Source: Chaetoderma sp. LZ-2023a (lineage: Eukaryota; Mollusca; Caudofoveata; Chaetodermatida; Chaetodermatidae). Taken from it: DNA of 64,000 nucleotides. Position numbers and translations under genes: made by a program. Of the stretch, positions 54,964-64,000 are shown in pieces (position 1 is the stretch's first letter; every line of letters begins with the position of its first letter). The notes under the pieces are model-generated. The model was given only the letters and a program-made list of their open reading frames with translations. It was not told the DNA's origin and ran no database searches. The stretch spans positions 93,030,398 to 93,094,397 of the forward strand of contig CM067374.1 in assembly GCA_034401795.1 (NCBI GenBank). Reading direction: 5' to 3'.

Positions 54964-57900
54964 TTACTCATCCGTGTCAGAGTCATCTTCGACAATTGTA
55001 TGCTGAACATTGTCACACATTTCACCTCCCATACAAAGGCATGCTTCAGTGCAGAGTAGATTGTTAGCCTTGCATTGACAGAGATCTGTTCTTTTGCAGG
55101 CAGACTTTTGACATCTACATGATGTGAGTTCAATTAATCCAAATGGAGCAGGATCCTTTGACATTAGAACATGCTTGAGTAGACCATCCACTATACTCCA
55201 GCCATGTCCATTTGGAGATGGAAGATTCTGAACAGCTTGCAATGAACGTCTCCAAACAAGAGCTTGAAAATTGGCCCTTTCGGTGTGATGCTTTAGACTA
55301 TTCGACGTAGGTGGAAGATTTTCATTTCTTTGTCTCTTTTGACAAAAGAGCCAATAACGGGTTTCATCAGCTGTCTTTCCCACATCCCTGGTGGTATACA
55401 ACTCACAGACAAATTTCTCACATAGAATTGCAGTATTCGGTGATAAGTCAACATGTTCGCCGAGTTGGGCTAAGCTAAGCTGATGACATTCAGATGACTT
55501 TAAGAGATTGAATGCTTTTCTCTTAGCGACTCCAAATAATGCACTAGTGCTATCACAACCTGTAAGAGAATGAAACCCAGGCAAAGACAGACAGATAGCT
55601 GGGCCCAGTACTTGAGCAACTGTATGTACTGGTATGTATCGCAATTTGTCCTTTGTGCCCGTACGGAACCATAGTTCAGAACAGTGAAGCGAACGATACG
55701 TATATATACTAAGTACTGCCACGTCTGTATCAGGAGACTGTATAACAACACGCATGTGGTCTTTTGAAGCGTGTAGCGCGTGCAACATCATACGCGTATC
55801 TGCTTCCTCGTGATCTGATCGAAGTTCTTCCAAATACGACGAATTGTTCGCTGAAATGACAACAACATCCATTCTATCGTTGAAGCCACCAGCAAGAATG
55901 ACGCAATTGTCGGCAGAGAGCATATTTGGACCAGTATCACGCCACCGCTTGCTGAGAAATGCAACCAGGTTACTTTTGTTGCTTGGATTGCTGATGTACT
56001 TGGCCCATTGCTTTGGAACGGAGTATTTTCTCCAGCAATCTTACTTCCAATGCTGTTGATGACCCACGTTTTAGCCGCTCTTCCGCTTTGAGAGATTCCA
56101 GTCTATCATATCTGTCAAAAACCATATCTACTCTGTTGCAGTCTTCTTGATTCAGTGGAACTGTAAAGATGTGCCAGTATTTATCAGCCAATTCTCCAAA
56201 TGTAGACGTACCTCCAGTTTTAACCATTTGCACAATTGCCATGCCATCTACTACATAAGCTGTTGCGCCTGTCTTGTCAACAGGTGGAAGCCGTCCATCA
56301 ACATTTACTTCCTTTTCTAGTTCACTTAACAAAACACTTTTCACATTCTTTCTTAGAGTCCCATCCGTATGTGACAATGATAGTGGAACAGCAGACAGTT
56401 CATACGTCATCACTAGTTTTAAATCAACATCCCTGGACCTTGCGGCAATAATTAATCGACCAAATAGTTCGCGGTCAGATCTCACATTGTGAATTCTTTC
56501 ATCATTTGTTTTGAGTTTTTTCTTCTGTGCTAGGCTGGCAAATGTTTTAAGTTTTAAGTGTGGCAACGTGTCCCAAAAGCTTCTCGTGTTAGTGGTCAGC
56601 CGCTCCTGAACAAAATTTTCCATAATCTCCTTACCAATGTCACAGGCGGAAACAAGTCTCTTGGCGATTTCACTAGGCAATACCACGCCAGTTGCAATGT
56701 TTACAAGCGGAAGACACTCGCTGTCGTCGTTTTCCGCAATATTAAAGGGATTGGTCATTATATCTGATGAGAACATCGAAAGTATCTTCTGCACATCGGT
56801 TTCATCCCTGTTCATTCGATTAGTCTCCATTTCCTTATGTACTCCAAACATGTGACTATCTTGTAACCCACACATTTGCTTTGTGACCGTTGTTATGGCT
56901 GCCCTCTCGTGGCTAGTTAAAAACCACCTCTCCAGAGCTCCTGGCTTTTGTGTTATTCCAATAATACCACCTCGCTTTTTGGAATCCAAATTAATCGATT
57001 GCTCTAAGGCCATATCTGTCCACACTTGATTGAATGGATGGTCTGAGCGACTTACGGAATGATTTCCATTCAAGAATTGTTCATGTACATGGGGATGTGT
57101 ACTTGGAAGCATCTTCATGTCCGCAAGATATATTGGCAGCCATCTTGCATAATTGGTTCTGTCCATGCTGTAGAAATATGGCGCCATAGCAGCAGTAGCA
57201 GATAGGTGTGCCTGCAAATCTCCAGTTCTCTCAGCTCTTATGAATCCAAGCAGCAGCTCTACCATATGAATATATGAGTTCCAAAATGCGAACAGGTGTG
57301 ATTTCGAGCTTGACTCAACTTTAAAGGATTTGAACAGCTGTTGCAATTTATTCACGTACATACACACCTCTTTGAAATTTTCTTGCAGTGCGTCTTAGTC
57401 GTCAATGCTGCTTCGGCACATCTTAATTTTCTCATCCAGACTCTCCAATTCTGTTGGAGTAATGTGGTCTTCATGTTGTCCATTTTGTTGAACCCATTTG
57501 GAAAAAGACCGCCATTGTAATCGCAGCAGCGCTTCCATAACCAATTTGTGAGCCCTCACTCCTCGATTATATGACTTCCCTTTAAGTAGAGCAGCAGCCG
57601 TGCTGCTACCATATGTGTTGGCCTCTATGACGAGGTCTTCTAAGCCAGAGTCATCAAACATCTTTCCAATAACAGCTAAGTAGTTTAGCGCAATGTGGAA
57701 TCCCCCCAGTCTGATCACAGTGTCACTAAACTCTTCTTTATATCGCCACTGTATCTCCTTTGCCTTGACATATATGGCCAAGTCGAATGTAATGACCGAG
57801 TCATTCTGTCCTAGTGTTGCCATCATTCTTTGAACTTGTTTCATGACCGTATACACCGTATTGAATTCAGTTGGTGATCCGGAAATCATTGGACAGTAAC

Positions 57901-58250
57901 CGATTTGTGTAAAAGGTGCGTTAGCACATGATACACGTGCATTAAATCCACTCCAACTAGGGACTGTTTGTGTTTCTGTGGTCATCATGGGTACAAGATC
58001 TACCGCAAACAATTTTATTGGACACATTCGAACGATGGCCCATGCAAGATCCATGACTAATGCCTGTTCCTGGATTGAGCTATCACATTGGTACCAATCC
58101 TTCTTGACAGTGTCTATGAACGCGGTCACAACTGGTCTTCTACCAAACACCCCACAATCAAGAATTCTGTTTTCAGTACCTGGTGCTGTCAAAGCCCTTC
58201 TCCTGACTGAGTGTTCAGCATGTATGACACGCTCTGGTCTTGAGTTATGA
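54964..58250 (-). pseudogene. PIN/FEN1-like nuclease with C-terminal CXC domain, broken copy
   Basis: Three collinear minus-strand frames make one protein of about 1,070 residues: 58192-57395, 57367-55970 and 55923-54964. The first two share a frame and are separated only by a TAA at 57397-57395. The second and third are offset by frameshifts near 56045-56020, after LKRGSSTALE. Recognisable parts, in order, are: YARWLPIYLADMKML and HPFNQVWTDMALEQSINLDS (a segment I associate with a multicopy invertebrate protein family); VVDGMAIVQ and RVDMVFDRYDRLESLKAEER (N-terminal half of a PIN/XPG-like nuclease fold); HEEADTRMM, SPDTDVAVL and TGCDSTS (acidic nuclease motifs); and CRCQKSACKRTDLCQC plus CTEACLC (tesmin/TSO1-like CXC cysteine cluster). 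It ends DSDTDE. The start is unclear, as the frame is open upstream of 58192. Function is inferred from motifs only. Confidence 0.7.
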
Positions 58251-58415
58251 CACGATCATGCTTATATCGTTGTGCACTGTGGATACAGCCAAAGCCTAGA
58301 CCCCCTAAGCAAAGAAATCAGGATAACTAATTAGTGCTACCACAATTTGTTTGTACAACAGGGCTTAAAACGTGTGGGACATGTCCCCCAAGCCACAACA
58401 AGTGTCAGACCATTC

Positions 58416-58434
58416 GAATACTGGGTGTGCTACG
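58416..58434 (-). repeat. Inner terminal inverted repeat, right
   Basis: It is the reverse complement of 54513-54531. The outer part of this end reaches 58468. Confidence 0.85.
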
Positions 58435-58663
58435 TCACGATTCTGACCTAGCTTTAGCTCCTGGACTATATATAGGCTACTGAAATAAAGAACTCGCCAA
58501 AGCACATGCACTCTCAATCACACACACTCGCTTCCACACGCACACAAACTCATGTACATACACTCCCGTGAGTTTACATCCAATATAGTAGGTCTACGCA
58601 ATATATTGTCTCCAACGTATAACCATTTCAACACTAGTATTAAAACTCAAGTCATGCTGTTAA

Positions 58664-58756
58664 GCTGTTGCATATCTTATGCAAAATTTGAATGAAAGGC
58701 CTTGATACCTTCGGCAGCAACACTATCCATTCAAATTAGTATCAAAATTATACAGC
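58664..58756. repeat. Family B-like palindrome, diverged
   Basis: gctgttgcatatcttatgca and agtatcaaaattatacagc flank aaggccttgataccttcgg. Confidence 0.6.
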
Positions 58757-58899
58757 AAGGGAACATATTTTGTGTCTAGATTTCGTACTCTAATGATAAA
58801 GAAAATCTGCATATCAAAAGAACACTGCTCCTGAAAATGTATCCCCCGATTAACAGGCCACTCCCACCCCTGTATCTTATCACACAGCCTACAAGCCAC

Positions 58900-59290
58900 A
58901 GCATACATGACAGTCAATGGACCGTTCCAGTGCATCCATCCATCATATGACGTCATACTCAACTGTGTGACGTGGAGAATGACATCATAATCAATGACGT
59001 CATTATGACGTCATGAGTGAGGTAGATAAGTACGTCACGAACACATAATTGAAGACGGACTGTTGTTGTACGAATTGTATGTCTACTATTTAAAAAATAT
59101 CCTGTTGAATATTTTGAAACTAATTTGACTGGGCGCTGTTAGTTACAAAATATTTAACAACTTAACTGTATATTTTTCAGGAAATTGATAGTCTGCGCAT
59201 TCGGGGATTGATCAGTCCCAACACGGCGAAGTGTGGGTGGAGCTTAGCTAGTGATTTGCGGGGCATAGCCAAAACTGGGAGGGTATATTG
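58900..59290 (-). repeat. Family B composite repeat with three TGACGTCA octamers
   Basis: Octamers at about 58948, 58996 and 59006, the last two sharing the run atgacgtcattatgacgtca. The palindrome has lost its second half (59102-59158). The far arm has gtgggtggagcttagc and gcggggcatagcc. Confidence 0.8.
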
Positions 59291-59670
59291 TGCGGATCCA
59301 CTGTGGTTGTCGGATCTGATGAGTAGCAGCCTTAAAATTTTCAAAATGGCATTAAGTGCACTTAACATGTTGATCGCTATAATTTAAAGCAAAATAAAGT
59401 TGTTCTTGTCGCACCCAGAATGCAGTAAATGGCTTCTAAATGCGTATTATTTTTAAATTGTCCCGGGGTGGTGTTGGGTGTTGTGGATGTGTGTAGGGTT
59501 TGGGAGGCGAGGGGTGGGGATGGAGGGGTGTGCCTCCTCTAGTCTCTCTCATAGAAGGATGAAACTTCGGCCGGCAACACTGGATGCTCGGGTCACATAT
59601 TGATTGCGAAGTTACTGTTAGTTTGCATCTTATGACGACGAGAGCTTAAGAGGCCTTCACAAGAATATAT
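59291..59670. other. Unannotated stretch
   Basis: It has a G-rich segment (59463-59532) and no gene. Confidence 0.55.
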
Positions 59671-59787
59671 ATATGAATATTTTACATAGAATTTTTATGC
59701 CAAGGGAGATATTCTATAAATTTTGTCCTAGCACCATTAAAACCTCATACTATCCAGCCATAAAAATTCTATGTAAAATATTCATAT
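59671..59787. repeat. 29-bp perfect inverted repeat with 59-nt spacer
   Basis: atatgaatattttacataga (59671) is mirrored by tctatgtaaaatattcatat, ending at 59787. It may be a tiny MITE. Confidence 0.85.
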
Positions 59788-60490
59788 AACTTTTCAGAAA
59801 AACAGGGGAGTCTTCTCATTTAAAATGCAGGAGATGCTATTTGAGAGCATCTAGATTTCAAAACCTTTCGTGTGAAGAACTTTCGAGCCCCGGGCTGGTG
59901 GTAGGGAAACACTGCTATCCGCCGAACCCCATCCAACACATACACACACATGCACGCACACACCGCGGATACAACGGTATGGCCACGCCACTGATAGAAA
60001 GCCAATGTATTGGGTAGCACGGTGAACTGATTTTGCGTATCAGGGGCACGTAAGAACTATTTTGACAAGGGGTGGGACTAATCTATGCGTAGGGCCAAAA
60101 CCTAGGTGGTCAGTATGAGGATACACTATAGGAGGGAAAACATTGGGGTCGATCGTCCATTTCAACTCCACCCCACCGAACCCACCCCACCCCAACTCCC
60201 ACCCCTGTCCTTACGTCTACCAGCTACCCGCTCCACGATATATATGTATAGTATTCGCTATAAATATATCTGTCGAACACCTCCCTTCGAACTTTGTTGG
60301 GAAATTAGTAGGCCTACTTAATGTTTCAAAATTACCCGTCTTTCCCTCTTTAACTCCCTGTGTAGTGAGCCACTCAACACACCACTGCAAAATGCAATTG
60401 GCAAGATAATGCCGACTATCACTTTGACATTCACATTACAGTTTTCGAAAATAATGTTCCTGTGAGACACAACTAATCAGTACACTCCAT
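59788..60490. other. Unannotated stretch
   Basis: Contains a CCACCC-rich segment (60168-60205). I see no gene or repeat boundary. Confidence 0.5.
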
Positions 60491-60499
60491 GACCTCCAA

Positions 60500-60955
60500 A
60501 CACGTGCGCGCGAGCGAGCGCGCGAGGGAGCGCGTCTGTAACTGAATGGGTGAGCGAATGACTGAGCTTACGAGTGAATGCACGTATGTGCGGGTGAGTG
60601 GCCGATCGAGCGAGCGTATGAGCGTATGAGCAAATGCGCTTGCGAATGAGCGTATCAGCGTGTGAGAAAACGTGCATGTGGGCGGGCGTGCGAGTGAGCG
60701 AGCCAGTAATTGAGTGAGTGAGCGAATGAATGAGGTTGGAGGCGAATGCGCGTATGTGCTGGCGAGTGGGTGAGTGGGCGAGCGAGGGTATGAGGGAACG
60801 AGTTTGCATGCTGGAGTATGAGCAAACGTGCGCGTGTGAGCGAGCGAGTCAGTAAGTGAGCGACTGAATGGATGAGCTTGCAAGCGAGTGAGCATAGGTG
60901 CGAGCGAGAGAACATATGTGATACCGAGGGAGCGCGCTAGCGAGTGTGTGACTGA
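60500..60955 (-). repeat. Degenerate 4-bp-phased repeat
   Basis: The + strand can be read as successive tetramers such as gagc, gaat, gagt, gcga and gtat for some 450 bp. Because 4 is not a multiple of 3, several minus-strand frames stay open, giving Ser/Leu/Thr/His/Arg-rich translations (60473-60915) that are not genes. Confidence 0.8.
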
Positions 60956-60994
60956 GTGTACATAAATGTAATGTAATGTATATATTTATATATA

Positions 60995-62651
60995 CACCTG
61001 TGCAAAAGTTAAGCACCAGCAAAAACAATAGAACGTAGAAACATGATGGTACAACTAGGCTGCCATACTTTTTGTCCCCGCGTTAGCTGACATAATTCCA
61101 AGTACGAAATGCACATGCATGCATGACTTCACGCCGCTTGATGTCCGTGCGTGGCGGGAAACAGCACACATGTTCAGTTATGTAAAAGTCCAGTTTGAGG
61201 TGTAGAACATTACATACAGATTTAGGCGACAAGATTAGGAATTTTGTGTTCATGACCGTGGTTTATTTGTACAGAGAGAATTAGCTCTTTATTGTGAACC
61301 GCTATGGCAAGACGAACGTTAAGTGATCGTGTGAAATGGCAAATAATAGGCATGCATACCACTGGTATGTCATGCAGAGAGATTGGCAGACAGCTGAACA
61401 TTAACCATACTGTAATCAGTCGTTTGATTGCAAAACATGGGCAAACTAACGAGGTGAAGGACAGGCCTAGATCTGGAAGACCGAAGAAGACTACTGCCCG
61501 TGATGATCGAGCCCTAGTACGCCTTGTTAGGAGATCTCCATTCACCAACAGCAGAGTGCTCAGCCAGCAATGGGAAACGCGCAATAGAGTGTCAATGTCT
61601 ACCGTCAAAAGGAGACTGTATGCTGCTGGCATGAAAGCTAGGAAACCTGTCAGACGTCCTCTCCTCACTGCACACCACAAAGAGGAGCCTCTGAAGTGGT
61701 GCAACGAAAGAAGACACTGGAACATGAGGTCCTGGAGACGGGTACACTGGTCCGATGAAAGTCGATTCCTGCTTCATGCCACAGATGGTCGAACTCGTGT
61801 ATGGAGATCCAGACGCACGGCGTACGACCAACGTAACATCATGGAAGAAGTTCCATTTGGTGGAGGTTCCGTTATGATATGGGGGTGCATCTCATTTGAT
61901 TGTAAGCTGGATCTGTTGACTGTACCTGGAACACTAAATGGACAAAGATATCAAGATTCCATACTGGATAGAGTTGTGGTCCCTCATTTTGTAAATCATG
62001 CACCTGGAACCCACCCTATATTCATGGATGACAACGCCCGACCACATCGTGCTAGAGCTGTGCATGAATACCTCCGCCAGAATGCCATCGAAACCCTACC
62101 ATGGCCAACAAGGAGCCCTGACATGAACCCTATTGAGCATATCTGGGACATTCTGGGAAACATGGTGAGAAGGAGGGATCCTCCTGTGCAGAACCTACAG
62201 GAATTAACAGACGCACTCCATCTTGAATGGCAACGAATACCACAATGGCGTATCAGTCGGTTGGTGACCAGCATGAGACGTCGTGTCCAGGCCGTCATCC
62301 AGGCACAAGGTGGATATACCCGGTATGAATAATGACAGTCTCAAACTCGTGCACAGATGTTAAACTTCGTTTTCAGACACCATTAATGACAATCTAGCCA
62401 CGTGTGTCAACTGTAGGGCAATAGTTGTCAGTTGTGTCAACGTAACCATATTCAGGCCTCGTTTTCAAGTTCAAACAAAAACATACAGTGTTTCCCCACC
62501 ATCATAATCAGCATTCCTCTAGTTGCATTATTACCTCTTGCACTAAGATGGATGGGTACATAAATGTTTATGCTATTGCTTTCTTCATAGCACATGAATA
62601 TACCCTCGCATGTGCGTAAAAATAGGGTGGTGCTTAACTTTTGCACAGGTG
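60995..62651 (+). mobile_element. Tc1/mariner transposon, structurally complete
   Basis: It is 1657 bp long. The left end cacctgtgcaaaagttaagc at 60995 is repeated inverted, and perfectly for 24 bp, at 62628-62651. TA dinucleotides at 60993-60994 and 62652-62653 fit the TA target duplication of this superfamily. It contains a single uninterrupted transposase gene. Confidence 0.95.
61304..62332 (+). CDS. Tc1-type transposase, intact
   Basis: This 342-residue cut-and-paste transposase binds its element's ends and moves it into TA sites in the nucleus. The N-terminal helix-turn-helix region is at about residues 5-48 (SDRVKWQIIGMHTTGMSCRE). A GRPKK AT-hook-like linker lies at 58-62, with a second helix-turn-helix to about 115. 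The catalytic triad is Asp151 (HWSDESRF), Asp243 (FMDDNARPH) and Glu278 (SPDMNPIEH). The last two have 34 residues between them, i.e. DD34E, the Tc1 class. The glycine-rich box GGGSVMIWG is at 187-195. The length is normal for the family and there is no stop or frameshift from the ATG at 61304 to the TAA at 62330-62332. With perfect inverted ends, this copy may be recently active. Confidence 0.96.
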   Translation: MARRTLSDRVKWQIIGMHTTGMSCREIGRQLNINHTVISRLIAKHGQTNEVKDRPRSGRPKKTTARDDRALVRLVRRSPFTNSRVLSQQWETRNRVSMSTVKRRLYAAGMKARKPVRRPLLTAHHKEEPLKWCNERRHWNMRSWRRVHWSDESRFLLHATDGRTRVWRSRRTAYDQRNIMEEVPFGGGSVMIWGCISFDCKLDLLTVPGTLNGQRYQDSILDRVVVPHFVNHAPGTHPIFMDDNARPHRARAVHEYLRQNAIETLPWPTRSPDMNPIEHIWDILGNMVRRRDPPVQNLQELTDALHLEWQRIPQWRISRLVTSMRRRVQAVIQAQGGYTRYE

Positions 62652-62699
62652 TATATGTGTATATATGATCCTATGCGGGCCTCTCCGAAATCAGGCTAC

Positions 62700-63010
62700 T
62701 GGAGATTTACCCTCCTTAAATAAAGATTATTATTATGATCTCGCACACGATGTAGACAACGGGTCAGACATATGCAATACTACTCGACTTTTCGCAAACT
62801 GTTGGCAAAGTACCTCATCTCAGCTGCACACATTGGCATATTGTGGTATAAGCAAAACAATGGTAAAGTGGATCTGTTGCTTTCTTGAGAATTAAACAAC
62901 AAGTGGTCTGGATGGTGTATCATTGCTCCTGTAGAGTTAGCCTACCTCAAGACACTGTTCTCGGCCCAAACATGTTCCTTGTTTTCATCAATGGCCTTCT
63001 ATAGAGTATC
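62700..63010 (+). pseudogene. Non-LTR reverse transcriptase fragment, decayed
   Basis: The frame at about 62740-62895 gives LAYCGISKTMVKWICCFLEN, like the 'YGI..T..WI..FL..R' block of CR1/Jockey RTs. After a stop and frameshift, TVLGPNMFLVFINGLL (about 62954-63000) matches the 'GTVLGPLLFLLYINDLP' block. The YxDD region is not seen. It lies immediately right of the Tc1 element. Confidence 0.75.
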
Positions 63011-63337
63011 TCAGACTAGATGATCGGGTTTCATCATAGGAAATGTCAAATAATTCATTTCACCAACAAGAGCCCTATCTCGAGTCCATACAATATCTGC
63101 GGACACACGGCGGTATAAAGAATTAGATACAGGCACATATTTAGGCATAAACCCTGCAAATAAATGTTGAAATGCGAAAAGACAAATTCCTCCATAGGGA
63201 TCTACACCACTGATCCCAGAATAACCAAAATAGCTATGTTGCAAAACTTTGGCAAAACTTGTTTTGTAGTACACTAGCGTTATCTGGGATCTATTCACAG
63301 ACGCCAACATGAAGCAATTGGCAGGGTATAGCTGGAC

Positions 63338-63595
63338 TTGCTAGGAATGTCCATCGGAATACCCAATAGCGTCAAACAAATGGCCAACAATCTTCAATTG
63401 ATCTATTTCCAAGAACGAAGAATTCTGGCCAAAGTGGTCATGATGTACTGCATTGCGTACGTAAACGGTTCTTTGTGCCACGTACCAACACACTCTGTTA
63501 TCAGAGCCCCGACCTTCTTCCCAGATGGAATTGGCATCAGACTGTGGAACAGCCTGTCATCCCACACACAGTGCACATTACTTGACTGCTTCTAG
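63338..63595 (+). pseudogene. Non-LTR ORF2 C-terminal fragment
   Basis: YFQERRILAKVVMMYCIAY and FFPDGIGIRLWNSLSSHTQC are the usual post-RT signature of CR1/Jockey-like elements ('ERR..AKL.MMY.I' and 'FFP..IRLWNSLP'). It probably belongs with 62700-63010, the intervening 330 bp (YxDD, thumb) being replaced or rearranged. It ends TGCTTCTAG, and ttcaataaagtataaaatg (about 63616) could be its poly(A) signal. Confidence 0.7.
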
Positions 63596-63599
63596 CAGC

Positions 63600-64000
63600 A
63601 GGTGTTGTTAGTTTCAATAAAGTATAAAATGTTCATGACGTTTTTGACCTGGCCTGTAAATAGGGTTAAACCACATAACGATTTATTGCTGTTTTAAATG
63701 CTCGTGCACCGACCGGCGAAAGTAAGATAATACGATACACCAAATGGTGGACTTTACTAAAATGAAAAAGTAGACTCAGCCGATGATGGTTCGTCCAACT
63801 ATGGAAGCACGATCTACACAACAAGTAACATATGAAAACTGACCTAAAACTGGCATACGGTCAATGGTCGGTTACTGTCTGGATTATGCTGATAACAAAT
63901 GATTAGATCACATATGTCACAATACATGTCATATGAATTGATTTGAGACAAAATCTAAACCGTGTCGTGTGCAATTCTGTTATCTGCAATCTGTATCTGG
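63600..64000. other. Unannotated window end
   Basis: No gene, RNA or repeat structure is recognised apart from AATAAA at about 63618. Confidence 0.5.

Larger units (their letters stand above)
54469..58468 (-). mobile_element. Candidate DNA transposon carrying a PIN/FEN-like nuclease gene
   Basis: Inverted ends bound a 4000-bp unit. The left side reads tagtccgggagccaa at 54469, and its counterpart (ttagctcctggacta) ends at 58468. Further in, cgtagcacacccagtattc at 54513-54531 is the exact reverse complement of 58416-58434. TAT lies immediately outside each end and could be a 3-bp target duplication, though this is too short to be conclusive. The only gene inside is the minus-strand nuclease-like gene at 54964-58250. 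Confidence 0.6.

Noticed and set aside
54740-55006. 88-codon plus-strand ORF at the 3' end of the nuclease-like gene
   Set aside because: No recognisable domain; part of it lies antisense to the CXC-domain gene and the rest in its 3' untranslated region.
60473-60915. Three overlapping minus-strand ORFs rich in Ser, Leu, His and Arg
   Set aside because: They are readings of the tetramer-phased repeat, which lacks stops in several frames.

Overview
The window looks like repeat-dense nuclear DNA from an invertebrate animal. It carries the terminal exon of a FOXO-type forkhead factor with a consensus intron acceptor and poly(A) signals, DIRS-type retroelements, an intact Tc1 transposase, fragments of non-LTR retrotransposons, and many short inverted-repeat (MITE-like) families. 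Several repeat families (units rich in 'cggccatcttggat' that end in 'aggtgagcgacacaggccc', and elements beginning 'tatgctccccgaa') remind me of molluscan genomes. I therefore favour a lophotrochozoan, probably a mollusc, but nothing here fixes the species.

Layout. 1-14229 is a DIRS retroelement split by a second copy of the same family. The outer copy occupies 39-4972 and 12052-14229 (7112 bp together) and the inner copy 4973-12051 (7079 bp). Each copy has inverted terminal repeats, a gag-like ORF, an RT-RNase H ORF, a tyrosine-recombinase ORF and an internal complementary region whose junction matches the element ends to the base. The outer copy is heavily mutated. The inner copy keeps an intact-looking recombinase but has a broken RT ORF and a frameshifted gag end. 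14230-14645 is the tandem repeat the outer copy landed in. 14731-14796 is a possible small exon, and 16003-16731 is the last coding exon of FOXO on the + strand.

16.8-39.2 kb has no gene I can support. It is filled with about 28 copies of a TTAA-bounded fold-back element (family A), palindromic elements of about 80-110 bp (family B core), larger composites that carry TGACGTCA octamers around that palindrome (family B), and a few other hairpin families. 39.8-48.4 kb is dominated by a long interspersed repeat (family C), into one copy of which a non-LTR 3' end has inserted. It also holds a 77-bp-arm hairpin, a roughly 37-bp minisatellite and an element with 13-bp ends that encloses six 157-bp repeats. 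48.7-53.7 kb has long TTA/AAT microsatellites, a 20-bp minisatellite and a 294-bp MITE.

54469-58468 is a candidate DNA-transposon unit. Inverted ends flank a minus-strand gene, broken by a stop and frameshifts, that appears to encode a PIN/FEN1-like nuclease with a C-terminal tesmin/TSO1-like CXC cysteine domain. 60995-62651 is a complete Tc1/mariner element with perfect ends and an uninterrupted 342-aa DD34E transposase. 62.7-63.6 kb holds decayed non-LTR RT pieces. The only host gene seen with confidence is FOXO; everything else is mobile or repetitive.
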